From Bacteroidota bacterium (GTDB taxonomy: Bacteria; Bacteroidota; Bacteroidia; Bacteroidales; P3): DNA of 64,000 nucleotides. The position numbers and the translations under genes are program-made. Positions within the stretch are counted from its first letter, which is position 1; each line of letters begins with the position of its first letter. The notes under the pieces were generated by a model. That model was not told the DNA's origin, searched no databases, and worked only from the letters and a program-made list of their open reading frames with translations. Positions 1-8,922 of this stretch are shown one piece after another. Location: assembly GCA_017860275.1 (NCBI GenBank), contig JAFNAQ010000001.1, forward strand, positions 124,001 to 188,000, written 5' to 3'.

Positions 1-99
1 TAAGTCAACCTTTTGAGCTAACTCGCTAAGACTAATCTTCCTCTTTGCCATCATAACATCTAAATTCACTATTATTCCCATATCAAAATTCCCTTTCAT
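1..99 (-). CDS. Xre/YozG-type HTH regulator, 3' end beyond window
   Basis: Only the first 33 codons lie in the window; the gene runs off the left edge. The visible peptide contains IIVNLDVMMAKRKIS followed by LSELAQKV. This is the start of the short (about 65-75 aa) Cro/C1-type DNA-binding proteins related to YozG, in which this segment is helix 1 and the first helix of the HTH. The start used here lies 4 bp after the stop of the DUF2975 gene, which suggests translational coupling. The ATG ending at position 81 is an alternative that fits the usual family N-terminus better and has AAAGGG upstream. YozG-type regulators commonly sit next to DUF2975 membrane proteins, as here. The target is unknown, but autoregulation is plausible. 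Confidence 0.82.
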   Translation of the reverse strand, partial: MKGNFDMGIIVNLDVMMAKRKISLSELAQKVDL

Positions 100-103
100 G
101 TAT

Positions 104-802
104 TCAGACTGTTAAATCATTTTCCTCTTGAATATCAATTCCTCTTCTTATTATTTCTATTAGAGAAATAAAGAATAAGCCAATAAAAATATAATCCCAT
201 GAAACCAAAGCCAATTGTGATATTGGTTCTATTGAATACCCTTCAATATTTATGTATTTTTGAAGAAAGAATGAATCAAAGAAATATATCATAACTTCTA
301 TTAAGGGCATAACAATAAAAGCATATGCTATATATCTAAATCGCATTATATTTTTTTTATCAAAAATATAGTGCTGTAACTTACTATCTTTTTCATTTAA
401 CCCTTTCACAAGACTGTTAAGTATGTTGCGAATATGAAAAAGAATAAATAGAAGGAAAAACATACTTAAGTTTAATGCCAATAAATAAAATATTCTATAT
501 GCAAAAGGCATCATTTGAAAATCATCACTCTTAATCATAATTGTTAGATGATAACTATCAACTATAGATTTTATGGATACATTTTCAATGCTTGAATTTA
601 CAATAAAATCATCAGTAGTAACAGCTTTTATTGGTTTTGCCTCAGCAAATATTGTTCCTAATGATGATTTTGAAGATAAGTTGGAAATATCAAAAATAGA
701 GAAGGCAATAAAAGATATTGCTAAAATTGACATTAGTATAAATACTATATCAAATCCTATTTTGATTGACTTAATTGAAACGATTTTTGTTTTATTATTC
801 AT
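104..802 (-). CDS. DUF2975-type integral membrane protein
   Basis: About 232 aa with four predicted membrane segments: near residues 15-38, around 105-125, 155-178 and 205-222. The topology and the C-terminal ending (a hydrophobic helix, then an R/E-rich stretch finishing in DLTV) match the DUF2975 family. These proteins of unknown biochemical role are paired with YozG-like HTH regulators. The ATG at 802 was chosen because the open frame further upstream only offers a TTG. The HTH gene follows after 4 bp, so the two are probably one regulatory unit in which the membrane protein may sequester or signal to the regulator (inference). Confidence 0.72.
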   Translation of the reverse strand: MNNKTKIVSIKSIKIGFDIVFILMSILAISFIAFSIFDISNLSSKSSLGTIFAEAKPIKAVTTDDFIVNSSIENVSIKSIVDSYHLTIMIKSDDFQMMPFAYRIFYLLALNLSMFFLLFILFHIRNILNSLVKGLNEKDSKLQHYIFDKKNIMRFRYIAYAFIVMPLIEVMIYFFDSFFLQKYINIEGYSIEPISQLALVSWDYIFIGLFFISLIEIIRRGIDIQEENDLTV

Positions 803-910
803 AACTGAAACTTTAACGCTGCAAAGTAACAAATTATTTTATTATAAAACAAATATATTTTATCGTTTTTCGATAATTTTTTTCTATTTATTGATAAATA
901 AAGGCTATTC

Positions 911-1432
911 CTATAATAAATATAAGTCTATTAAGCCTATTGGTGCATTAATGTATATTATTTTAGACTCTCTATCAACATTAACAATAACGGAATCAAT
1001 AATTGGCATAAGAATTTCTTTCCCATTAAAAATAATTGAGAAAAGTGGAGTTGCTGGGTAATCAAGAACTGTTTCGATCTTTCCAATATTCCCTCTTTCA
1101 TTATCCACTACTTCAAATCCTATAACTTCATGATAATAAAATTTATTCCCTTCTAGTTCCGGTAAGAGTTCTAGTGGCAGATACATATCTTTCCCGATTA
1201 GCTTCAATGCATCTTCTGGTGTGAGATCGGAAAATCGAACAGTGGCTTTATTATTTCTTACCCTTATAGATTCGATAGGATATAATACTAAGCGTTTGTT
1301 AATATCAATGTATACGCCATCTAACTGGGAATAATCCTCTGGAGAATCAACATCGAAGAAAAGAACTAACTCTCCCTTAAATCCAAATGGCTTTGTTACC
1401 TTACCTAAATAAAAACAATTCTTTATTTCCAT
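911..1432 (-). CDS. rimM: Ribosome maturation factor RimM
   Basis: At 173 aa it has the usual RimM length. The N-terminal half is the RimM beta-barrel with the typical start (LGKVTKPFGFKGEL, residues 9-22). The C-terminal half is a PRC-barrel (KFYYHEVIGFEV, then a segment ending in EILMPII). RimM binds S19 in the 30S head and helps 16S rRNA processing. It lies directly downstream of rpsP (S16), a conserved bacterial arrangement. A hairpin in the 86-bp gap (1452-1484) probably lowers read-through from rpsP, so RimM would be made at a lower level than the ribosomal protein. Confidence 0.95.
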   Translation of the reverse strand: MEIKNCFYLGKVTKPFGFKGELVLFFDVDSPEDYSQLDGVYIDINKRLVLYPIESIRVRNNKATVRFSDLTPEDALKLIGKDMYLPLELLPELEGNKFYYHEVIGFEVVDNERGNIGKIETVLDYPATPLFSIIFNGKEILMPIIDSVIVNVDRESKIIYINAPIGLIDLYLL

Positions 1433-1451
1433 TTATAATCTTTTTAAAGAA

Positions 1452-1484
1452 AAAGACTGTCTCCTTGAGTAAGAAACAGTCTTT
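1452..1484 (-). terminator. Rho-independent terminator/attenuator between rpsP and rimM
   Basis: A 9-bp perfect stem (AAAGACTGT at 1452-1460 with ACAGTCTTT at 1476-1484) has a 15-nt loop. On the minus strand it is followed by a T-rich tract. It lies after the rpsP stop and before the rimM start, so partial termination is the likely role. Confidence 0.7.
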
Positions 1485-1518
1485 CTATCATTTATGAAGA
1501 AATTTTACTTTCAAAAAA

Positions 1519-2082
1519 TTATTCTGCTGCTGGAGCTTCAGTTGTTTCAACAACAACTTCTTCTACTTCTGGAGTTTCTTCTGCTGGTACTTCTTCAACT
1601 ACAGGATTAGCTGCAGCTTCTGCTTCTGCTCTTTTCTTTGAAATAGCTTCTGCACGTTTTGCATTAAATTCCATTTCAGCTGCAAGAGTTTTTTTAGCAT
1701 CTGCTTTTGCATTATTTCTTTTAGCTTCTTTTGCTGAAGAAATTTTATTTTCCTTTTCTGTCAACCATGCATTGAATTTAGCATCTGCTACTTCTTGAGT
1801 AATAGCACCTTTTTCAACACCAATTTGTAGATGACGTTTTAATAATACCCCTTTATATGAAAGGATTGCTCTTGCTGTATCTGTTGGCTGAGCTCCATTC
1901 TTTAACCATTTGCAAGCACTATCTATATCTAAATCGATAGTTGCTGGTTGACTTACTGGGTTGTAAGAACCAATTCTTTCAATAAATCTTCCATCACGTG
2001 GTGCACGACCATCCGCAATAACGATATGATAAAAAGGTTGTCCTTTTTTACCATGACGTTGTAATCTAATTTTTACTGCCAT
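1519..2082 (-). CDS. rpsP: 30S ribosomal protein S16 with Ala/Glu-rich tail
   Basis: The first 80-90 residues are canonical S16, starting [18 protein letters not shown] and including [20 protein letters not shown]. The total length of 187 aa is roughly twice that of the E. coli protein. The extra about 100 residues are first Lys/Ala-rich and helical, then a low-complexity acidic A/E/V/P tail. Extended S16 proteins are known in Bacteroidetes; the function of the tail is not known. It is the first gene of an rpsP-rimM unit with a good Bacteroidetes promoter upstream (2132-2161). Confidence 0.96.
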   Translation of the reverse strand: MAVKIRLQRHGKKGQPFYHIVIADGRAPRDGRFIERIGSYNPVSQPATIDLDIDSACKWLKNGAQPTDTARAILSYKGVLLKRHLQIGVEKGAITQEVADAKFNAWLTEKENKISSAKEAKRNNAKADAKKTLAAEMEFNAKRAEAISKKRAEAEAAANPVVEEVPAEETPEVEEVVVETTEAPAAE

Positions 2083-2131
2083 AAAGCTTTACTTTGTTGC
2101 TTGTTATTAAAAATCTATATTTTTAGAGGTG

Positions 2132-2161
2132 CAAAGATACAATATTTTATTTTACTGCAAA
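2132..2161 (-). promoter_or_regulatory. Bacteroidetes-type promoter for rpsP
   Basis: Read on the minus strand, TTTG (2161-2158), 18 bp and TATCTTTG (2139-2132) match the TTTG / TAnnTTTG consensus of the primary sigma factor of Bacteroides and relatives. Transcription would start about 45 bp before the rpsP ATG. Confidence 0.7.
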
Positions 2162-2201
2162 AATAAACCTGCTAAAATTACAATTAATCTTATTTATATT
2201 A

Positions 2202-3851
2202 TTAATTATTTTTAGGTTGAAGATTCCAAATTTCTTCTATATCCCAATTTTTTCGTACATTTATTGATTTTTCGAAATATATTACCCTTTCTGGTAATAT
2301 TGCGTTATCATAATTACCACAATCCCATTTGCCATTATTATTTTCATCAATAACTAGCTTTAATTTATAAATCCCCTGTTCTAAATTTCTAAACAAAGTT
2401 TTTTCTCCAATAAATGAAGATAATTGTCCAATTATTTTTGATTTTTCATCTTCAAGAATTAGAATAATGTTCTTGCTATTTATTGTACTATCTTTAACTG
2501 TGATTAATAAATTACCATAACTCTCCACGCCATCAACATTTAATTTAAAAATTATTGAATCATTAGCTTGACCTAATGAATTCTTAATTAGCCCATCTTT
2601 GATAATAATTGTATATTTTGAATTCTGTTGAAAATTATCACCAACTTTTATATACAAAGGAGATTTATTATAAACCTTACAATTTATCTTAGTAGTATCT
2701 TTTTCTTTTATTGCAAATGCTTCAAAAAAATTGCTATCATTATTAATAATAGGTATTGGCATTTTAAGTAAACAATCAGAAAAATAATTAAAATCTAGTT
2801 TAGGTGCAATAAATAAAAAAGTATCCTTGATCGGAGTATTATCTCTAATATTTGAGTACAATTCGACATCTTGATTCAATCCAATATCCTTAATATTAAA
2901 CTTAATAGAATCAAAATTAATTTCTAATCCCCATAAAGTTAATGTATCCTTTTTCTGACTATATTCAACATATATTCTTTTATCTATTAATCCTGATAAT
3001 TTAGGATAATTAAATTTTATTTCTAAACTATCAGTAGTTGGGTTAGAAAAAATAAGTTGGAGTTGGTGATTTGAAATTAGTTTATTTGAGGCTAGATCTA
3101 TTGAAGTATCTTTAGTATCATAGTAATAAAGGGGCTCAAATATTAGATGATTTTTATTTATGGTATCATTCTTATAATAATTGGCTTTTATTTTTTTATT
3201 TGAAAATGCTATTCCTTCATTTGGTAAGTCATAAAGAAGATTTTGATTTTGGTCATCTAAGACTAAAATATGATATTCTCCCTCTGAAATATTGTAAAAA
3301 TGAAAATATCCTGAGCTATCCGTTTTAGTAATATAATTCGGTTTTTCTTTTCTAACAATATTCCTATCATTATCACTATAAAGCATTACATACTTCTTTA
3401 TTACTGGTCTAAGGGAATATGCATCAACCACCATTCCTCTATACTCTAGACTATCAATATAATTACCTGTTGAAAAACTATAAGCAAAATTTCCTAATAC
3501 ATTTCCCTCATTGAAATCGACAATTGAGCTACCAAAATCAAAAATATAGGTTGTATTTGCATTGAGAGTATCATCCCAACCCACCTTAACTCTATTTGAA
3601 TGCTCCTTTATTTGAGGCTTTGTTTTTAGCGGTGGCGATATCATCAATTCTTCTGATGCATTTTTCAACTCAACATACTCATCAAAAACGAGCTCAAAAC
3701 TATTCCCTTTGAAATTAGTAGAATTAATATTTGGGTTGGAAGTCACCAAAATCGGAGGAGTTCTATCATAGCCACCTCCTGTGGGACTTCCTATCTTTGC
3801 ACAAGAAGTTACAAATAAACTAATAAATAAAATATAAAATATCCTCTTCAT
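2202..3851 (-). CDS. Ig-like (Big_5-type) domain lipoprotein
   Basis: 549 aa with a lipoprotein signal: a hydrophobic helix, then the lipobox-like FVTSC with Cys17. It is followed by the GSPTGGGYDRTPP segment typical of a Bacteroidetes family that opens with a bacterial Ig-like (SbsA/Big_5) domain. Features of that domain are visible at about residues 30-130 (TPPILVTSNP, then FSTG). Further on come a Cna-B-like region (SGYFHFYNISEGEYHILVL) and a late DENNNGKWDCGNYD segment. It is probably anchored in the outer membrane. It ends the five-gene run with rlmB (6 bp away). The specific function is unknown. Confidence 0.75.
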   Translation of the reverse strand: MKRIFYILFISLFVTSCAKIGSPTGGGYDRTPPILVTSNPNINSTNFKGNSFELVFDEYVELKNASEELMISPPLKTKPQIKEHSNRVKVGWDDTLNANTTYIFDFGSSIVDFNEGNVLGNFAYSFSTGNYIDSLEYRGMVVDAYSLRPVIKKYVMLYSDNDRNIVRKEKPNYITKTDSSGYFHFYNISEGEYHILVLDDQNQNLLYDLPNEGIAFSNKKIKANYYKNDTINKNHLIFEPLYYYDTKDTSIDLASNKLISNHQLQLIFSNPTTDSLEIKFNYPKLSGLIDKRIYVEYSQKKDTLTLWGLEINFDSIKFNIKDIGLNQDVELYSNIRDNTPIKDTFLFIAPKLDFNYFSDCLLKMPIPIINNDSNFFEAFAIKEKDTTKINCKVYNKSPLYIKVGDNFQQNSKYTIIIKDGLIKNSLGQANDSIIFKLNVDGVESYGNLLITVKDSTINSKNIILILEDEKSKIIGQLSSFIGEKTLFRNLEQGIYKLKLVIDENNNGKWDCGNYDNAILPERVIYFEKSINVRKNWDIEEIWNLQPKNN

Positions 3852-3857
3852 CTGTCA

Positions 3858-4595
3858 TTAATAACCCCTTTGGCGAACCACTTCATACATAATAACTCCA
3901 GCAGCAACAGAAACATTTAATGATTCAATACTACCCTTGATTGGAATTTTCAATCTCTTATCACATAATTTAATTATTTCAGGAGAAACTCCAGCATCCT
4001 CAGAGCCCATAACAATCATCAAACCTTTTGTAAGATTAGTACTTGTATATATTTCTGCACCCTTTTCTGTCGCAGCAAATATTTCTAAGCCCAATTGTTT
4101 TGCCAAATTTATTGTTGATTTAATGTTAGATTCTTTGCATATTGAGATACGTAATAATGCTCCTGCAGATGTTTTAATCGCATCCTCATTGATTTGAGCA
4201 GATCCATGTTGGGGAATAATAATAGCATGTACTCCTGCACATTCTGCACTACGAGCTATTGCACCTAAATTTCTTACATCTGTAACCCTATCTAATAATA
4301 TTACAAATGGAGCCTCACCATCTTCTATTGTTTGAGTAATTACTTGTTCAAAATTAGCATATTCAATTGGAGATATTAATGCTATAACGCCTTGATGAAT
4401 ATTACGCGTTAAACGATTTAGCTTTTCCACTGGGACATATTGAACTGTAATGTTTTTACCTCTCAATGCATCCTTTAGTTCTTGAAGAAGACTCCCTTGT
4501 AAAGCAGATTGAATAAATATTTTATCAATTTCAACTCCACTTCTTATCGCCTCAACTACTGGACGAATACCATAAACCATTTGTGATTCTTTCAT
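3858..4595 (-). CDS. rlmB: 23S rRNA (guanosine-2'-O-)-methyltransferase RlmB (SpoU/TrmH)
   Basis: 245 aa. There is an N-terminal SpoU substrate-binding domain (VYGIRPVVEAI onward) and a C-terminal SPOUT methyltransferase domain with the three knot motifs: NLGAIARSAECAGV, IVMGSEDAGVSPEI and SLNVSVAAGVIMYE. This order and length fit RlmB, which 2'-O-methylates a guanosine of the 23S peptidyl-transferase region. Other TrmH-family 2'-O-methyltransferases share these motifs, so substrate assignment rests on overall similarity. The gene lies between the LolD-type ATPase and the Ig-like lipoprotein, with gaps of 18 and 6 bp. Confidence 0.9.
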   Translation of the reverse strand: MKESQMVYGIRPVVEAIRSGVEIDKIFIQSALQGSLLQELKDALRGKNITVQYVPVEKLNRLTRNIHQGVIALISPIEYANFEQVITQTIEDGEAPFVILLDRVTDVRNLGAIARSAECAGVHAIIIPQHGSAQINEDAIKTSAGALLRISICKESNIKSTINLAKQLGLEIFAATEKGAEIYTSTNLTKGLMIVMGSEDAGVSPEIIKLCDKRLKIPIKGSIESLNVSVAAGVIMYEVVRQRGY

Positions 4596-4613
4596 ATTAC
4601 CTATATTTTATTA

Positions 4614-5264
4614 CTATATTATTTTACCATCTTTCATTACTATTTTCCTATCACTCATATTTGCAAGATCTTCATTATGAGTTACTATTACAAATGTTTG
4701 TTTATACAATTCTCTTAATTTAAAAAATAAGCTATGTAATTCTTTTGCATTATTACTATCCAAATTACCGGAGGGTTCGTCAGCTAAGATAATTGACGGA
4801 CGATTAATCAGAGATCTTGCTACAGCTACTCTTTGTTGTTCTCCTCCAGAGAGTTCTGAAGGTTTATGAAACATTCTTTCGCTAATTTGAAGAATATTAA
4901 AAAGTTCTTTTGCATCTTTTTCTGCATCCTTTTTGCTTCTACCTCCAATAAATGCTGGTATACAAACATTCTCTATTGCAGTAAACTCAGCCAACAAATG
5001 ATGAAACTGGTAAACAAATCCAATCTCTTTATTTCTAAAAGAGGATAAGGATTTCTCTCCCATAGAGCAAATATTTTTCGAATTAACCCACACCTCACCA
5101 CTATCAGGTTTATCCAAAGTTCCCATTATTTGTAATAATGTTGTTTTTCCTGCTCCAGAAGCTCCTACAATAGATACAATTTCTGATTTATCTACATGCA
5201 AATTGATATCTTTAAGTACGTGCAAATTATTATATGATTTAGAGATATGTTTTATATCTATCAT
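4614..5264 (-). CDS. lolD: ABC transporter ATP-binding protein, LolD/MacB type
   Basis: 216 aa with Walker [10 protein letters not shown] (residues 34-42), a Q-loop ([13 protein letters not shown]), the signature [15 protein letters not shown] and Walker [12 protein letters not shown] followed by a switch His (VTHNED). Length and the LLAEFT / EPSGNLD features match the LolD lipoprotein-release ATPases and the related MacB/FtsE class. No permease lies next to it, so the LolCE partner must be encoded elsewhere. Its ATG overlaps the stop of the upstream patatin gene in a TAATG junction, which implies translational coupling with an outer-membrane protein gene. Confidence 0.88.
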   Translation of the reverse strand: MIDIKHISKSYNNLHVLKDINLHVDKSEIVSIVGASGAGKTTLLQIMGTLDKPDSGEVWVNSKNICSMGEKSLSSFRNKEIGFVYQFHHLLAEFTAIENVCIPAFIGGRSKKDAEKDAKELFNILQISERMFHKPSELSGGEQQRVAVARSLINRPSIILADEPSGNLDSNNAKELHSLFFKLRELYKQTFVIVTHNEDLANMSDRKIVMKDGKII

Positions 5265-7582
5265 TATCTATCAATATTTTTCTTATTAAAAATAATATAA
5301 CCAAAATTCACCGATATAGTATATGGATTATCCTTTACATTATCTCTTTGATGGTAACCAGCAATAATAGAAAGAGGACCAACTGGTGTTTTTAAAACAA
5401 TAGCCGAACTTAATACGAAATAATACTTACTAAAAAAATCATCGGAATATACTGGGATATTATTATTTAAGGTTATAATCTTTGAAAATGGGGCAAAAAC
5501 ATACCCACTTAAACGAACCGAAGCATCTGATTGGAATAAATTAATTTTTAAAATATTCTCTACTCCCATTGCTGCAAACTGATTAGCTCTATATTCAGGA
5601 TAATATTGTGTCAAAGTTTCTAAAGTTGGTGTATATATTCCTGCATTTAATAAGGAAGAGGTGTAATTTGAGAATAAATGCTGAAGTGAATAAAAAATAT
5701 CAACATTAAACCCTATTGAATAATGTTTAGTAATACCTATGTATTGTTGGTGCTTTAATAGAAACTGAACCCAATTATGTTTTTGAATACTTCCTTTAGT
5801 TCTTGAAGATGTGTTGCCTGGTTCAAATATTTCTATCCCACCTATATATTGGAATTGTATTTTTGAATACAAACCAGATGTAGGAAATTGAGGACTATCC
5901 AGTGAAGAATAGATTCTTGTGATACCAGATGCTATATTCCTAAAAATGGTATTGTCTGTTGTATCATAAATAGAAATATTATTATAATTAAAATATTCAT
6001 CTTCCGTTTTTCCATAACCAAGATTAATAAAAATTTTATCTTTTTTTGAAGAAGGATAACCTAAACTTAATTGAACATTATTCTCATTCTGAACTAAATA
6101 ATTTAGAGGAGAATAATCAAAAAAATTCGTTTTTAATCTATAATAGCTCCATTTATTTGCATTAAATTCTATTTCAGAATAAAGAGGAAATTTTGTTGAA
6201 TAATCAGTCCTTGTTCTGAAACTATATGAATTATAATATCTTCCTGCATACATATTTGCTTGAAATAAGTACGAATTCTTTTTTAATAAATTATAATCAA
6301 AACCCAAATATAAATGAGAAACCGGATTTGTAGAAAATATACCTCCAATCTTTGTTGTCAAGTACTGTTTTGTCTTAACATTCATATTAAGCACATATGA
6401 CTTCGAAAAATTATTGTAATAAAGGTATGGCTGAATGGACTTTATATTAAAGTCGGAATATAGATTAAAATAATTATCTTTTAATATTTTTGCAGAAACC
6501 TCTTCATTTTTTGTGGAATACATTAATGACTTTACTAGGAATTCCTTTTGAGATTCAGTAACTCCATTTATAGTAATTGTATTTATTCCCAATATTGGTT
6601 TTCTTTGATTAAATATTTTTCTTCTTTGATTAAGTTCTTCTACCGAAATAGAGTCCTTAATAATATTCCTTATATCCTGAATCTTATGGATTGTAGAGTC
6701 ATATCCTACCTGTAAACATTTCTCCATCTTTGAATAGTCAAATATTCCAAAAGATGATAAGTTGGGTTCGATTAACACTCCTTTTTCTGAACACAAACTA
6801 AAATCCGTCTTATTTGTAAATATATTTTGTAAATAAGACACGACATCTCCTTCCGTTGGAGGCAAATAATTCCCAGCGACCTTTACTCCAACAATAATAT
6901 CTGGCTTAAAAATTTCTTGTATTTCCTTAGAAGGAAAATTATTATACATTCCGCCATCAAACATAAGTCTCCCATTTATTGAAATGGGCGAAAAATAAAA
7001 TGGGAATGTCATTGATGCTCTTACTGCTTGTCCTAAATCTCCAGAGCGAAGAATAGTAGATTTATTTTCTCCAATATCAGTAGCAACGCAAAAGAATGGA
7101 ATAAACAGACTGTCAAAGTTATTATTTGATACCACAGAAGCACCAGCAAATATCTCCATAAAAGCATAATCCATCTGAATTGGATTTACTATTGATGTTG
7201 GAAGTTGAAATCTAAACTTATCTTTTGTATCAAAACTAAATGATACAAAGGCAGGATTATCAGCCTTTTGTTTGTAGAAATATAAATAGTTTTCGTCTAC
7301 CTTCCCTTGTAACCATAACTGAAATTCTTTTGATAGGAATAATTTTTCAATTTCAGACACGGAATAACCAGCAGAATATAAACCTCCCACAATTGCTCCT
7401 ACAGATGTTCCTGCAATATAATCAATTGGAATCTGAGCTTCTTCCAAAGCCTTTAGAACTCCAACATGAGCAAGACCTCTTGCTCCTCCTCCACTTAGCA
7501 CAACTCCAACCTTCTGCCTCTGCTGAGCAAAAGAAGAAATTATACTAAGTAGAAGAAGAACAAAAAGCCCTATTTTTTTCAT
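5264..7582 (-). CDS. Patatin-like phospholipase with POTRA/outer-membrane barrel (PlpD-like)
   Basis: 772 aa. A signal peptide (residues 1-20, ending FAQ) precedes a patatin domain with the oxyanion motif GGGARG (31-36), nucleophile GTSVG (Ser60) and the Asp of DGG (209-211), so the Ser-Asp dyad is intact. A POTRA-like segment follows (about 330-390). The last 380 residues are rich in alternating aromatic strands, as in BamA/surface-antigen barrels. This is the type Vd (PlpD) architecture, in which the barrel helps expose the lipase at the cell surface. It is preceded without a gap by the PLP-enzyme gene and overlaps the ATPase gene. The true substrate lipid is unknown. Confidence 0.88.
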   Translation of the reverse strand: MKKIGLFVLLLLSIISSFAQQRQKVGVVLSGGGARGLAHVGVLKALEEAQIPIDYIAGTSVGAIVGGLYSAGYSVSEIEKLFLSKEFQLWLQGKVDENYLYFYKQKADNPAFVSFSFDTKDKFRFQLPTSIVNPIQMDYAFMEIFAGASVVSNNNFDSLFIPFFCVATDIGENKSTILRSGDLGQAVRASMTFPFYFSPISINGRLMFDGGMYNNFPSKEIQEIFKPDIIVGVKVAGNYLPPTEGDVVSYLQNIFTNKTDFSLCSEKGVLIEPNLSSFGIFDYSKMEKCLQVGYDSTIHKIQDIRNIIKDSISVEELNQRRKIFNQRKPILGINTITINGVTESQKEFLVKSLMYSTKNEEVSAKILKDNYFNLYSDFNIKSIQPYLYYNNFSKSYVLNMNVKTKQYLTTKIGGIFSTNPVSHLYLGFDYNLLKKNSYLFQANMYAGRYYNSYSFRTRTDYSTKFPLYSEIEFNANKWSYYRLKTNFFDYSPLNYLVQNENNVQLSLGYPSSKKDKIFINLGYGKTEDEYFNYNNISIYDTTDNTIFRNIASGITRIYSSLDSPQFPTSGLYSKIQFQYIGGIEIFEPGNTSSRTKGSIQKHNWVQFLLKHQQYIGITKHYSIGFNVDIFYSLQHLFSNYTSSLLNAGIYTPTLETLTQYYPEYRANQFAAMGVENILKINLFQSDASVRLSGYVFAPFSKIITLNNNIPVYSDDFFSKYYFVLSSAIVLKTPVGPLSIIAGYHQRDNVKDNPYTISVNFGYIIFNKKNIDR

Positions 7583-8767
7583 TTATATGATATCTAAAGC
7601 TTGAGATAAATCTCTTATAATATCTTCAACATCTTCAATTCCTACAGAAAAACGAACAAGTTCATCTGTTATACCTGAGCTAATTCTAGATTCTGGAGTC
7701 ATTTTTGAGTGAGTCATTGAAGCTGGATGTTGAATTAAAGTTTCTACCCCTCCTAAAGAGACTGCTAAAATGCAAAGATTGACATTATTCATAAGGGTTT
7801 TACCTGCATCTAATCCACCTTTTAATCCAAAACTAATCATTGTTCCTGGACCACGCATTTGTTTTTTTACTAAATCAGCTTGAGCAAATGATTTAAGACC
7901 TGGATATTTAACCCAAGAAACTTTAGGATGAGATTCCAAAAACTCCGCTACTTTCATTGCATTTTGCTGAGCTCTTTCTACTCTAATTCCCAGTGTTTTA
8001 AGACCTCTGATTACTAAATAAGCTTGATGAGGATCCATATTACATCCCATATTAACCATCATACCTCTTAATTTAGTGTAAACATCTTTCTCTTTAGCAA
8101 TAATAACACCTCCAATAATATCAGCATGTCCATTGATAAACTTTGTTACAGAATGGAACACAACATCTGCACCTAAATCAATTGGATTCTGAAGATAAGG
8201 AGAACAAAAAGTATTATCGACTACAAGCAAAGCACCTATTGAATGAGCTAGTTCTGCACAAGCCTTAATATCTGTAACATCCATTGTTGGATTCGCAGGT
8301 GTTTCTATATAAATAACCTTTGTATTAGGCTTAATAGCTGCCTTTATTTCTGCTTGATCAGCAGTATTAACATAAGATGATTCAACACCAAAACGAGAGA
8401 AATGTTGTTCCATAACAACACGAGAAGGTCCATAAACCGCAGCAGAGCTAACCATATGATCGCCTGCATTTAGAAGTGCCATGTATATTGTAGTAACTGC
8501 TGCCATCCCTGATGAAACAGCTACTGAATCAAACCCATGTTCTAGGACTGCTATTTGTCTTTCTAAAGCTTTAATTGTTGGATTACCTATACGAGTATAG
8601 ATGTAGCCATTGCTTGCACCAGAAAAACATTCAGCACCATGTTCTGCACTTTCAAATGCAAAAGTTGATGTTTGATAAATTGGGACAGTGGCACTACCAT
8701 ACTCATCATGATGTCCGCTATAGTGGATTAATTGAGAATTAAAACCATAATCTTTTGGATTTTCCAT
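7583..8767 (-). CDS. Cys/Met-metabolism PLP-dependent enzyme, methionine gamma-lyase-like
   Basis: 394 aa and full length for the cystathionine gamma-synthase/gamma-lyase fold. Visible features are YTRIGNPT (Tyr/Arg that bind the PLP phosphate of the neighbouring subunit), SSGMAAV, the Asp of VVDNTF that pairs with the PLP nitrogen, and the Schiff-base Lys in SVTKFINGHADIIGG. Overall similarity is to methionine gamma-lyases, which release methanethiol, ammonia and 2-oxobutyrate. However, where those enzymes carry a Cys after YG, this protein has YGPSR. A cystathionine or O-acetylhomoserine role is therefore possible. It heads the minus-strand run and is divergent from the methylmalonyl-CoA mutase gene. 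2-oxobutyrate feeds propionyl-CoA, which would make a pathway link (inference). Confidence 0.8.
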   Translation of the reverse strand: MENPKDYGFNSQLIHYSGHHDEYGSATVPIYQTSTFAFESAEHGAECFSGASNGYIYTRIGNPTIKALERQIAVLEHGFDSVAVSSGMAAVTTIYMALLNAGDHMVSSAAVYGPSRVVMEQHFSRFGVESSYVNTADQAEIKAAIKPNTKVIYIETPANPTMDVTDIKACAELAHSIGALLVVDNTFCSPYLQNPIDLGADVVFHSVTKFINGHADIIGGVIIAKEKDVYTKLRGMMVNMGCNMDPHQAYLVIRGLKTLGIRVERAQQNAMKVAEFLESHPKVSWVKYPGLKSFAQADLVKKQMRGPGTMISFGLKGGLDAGKTLMNNVNLCILAVSLGGVETLIQHPASMTHSKMTPESRISSGITDELVRFSVGIEDVEDIIRDLSQALDII

Positions 8768-8798
8768 AATATTTTATTTTATGTTTTTGACTAATTTA

Positions 8799-8806
8799 CA
8801 AAAGTA
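8799..8806 (-). promoter_or_regulatory. -7 element upstream of the PLP-enzyme gene
   Basis: On the minus strand this reads TACTTTTG, a full match to TAnnTTTG, about 32 bp before the start codon. The -33 element is not clear. Confidence 0.45.
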
Positions 8807-8844
8807 CAACAATTTCTAATAACAGCGAAAAAACAATAAAATTG

Positions 8845-8875
8845 TTGGCTGTTTCATTATTATAATTTATTTTTG
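8845..8875 (+). promoter_or_regulatory. Likely promoter of the methylmalonyl-CoA mutase gene
   Basis: TTGG at 8845 and TATTTTTG at 8868-8875 are separated by about 20 bp, consistent with the Bacteroidetes TTTG / TAnnTTTG consensus. They lie 48 bp before the ATG in the divergent intergenic region. Confidence 0.5.
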
Positions 8876-8922
8876 CACTTTATTTAGAGATAATAAATTT
8901 AAATCAAATAAAATACACATAA

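Noticed and set aside
573-1061. 162-codon plus-strand open frame
   Set aside because: Lies antisense across the DUF2975 gene and the 3' part of rimM, both of which are well supported.
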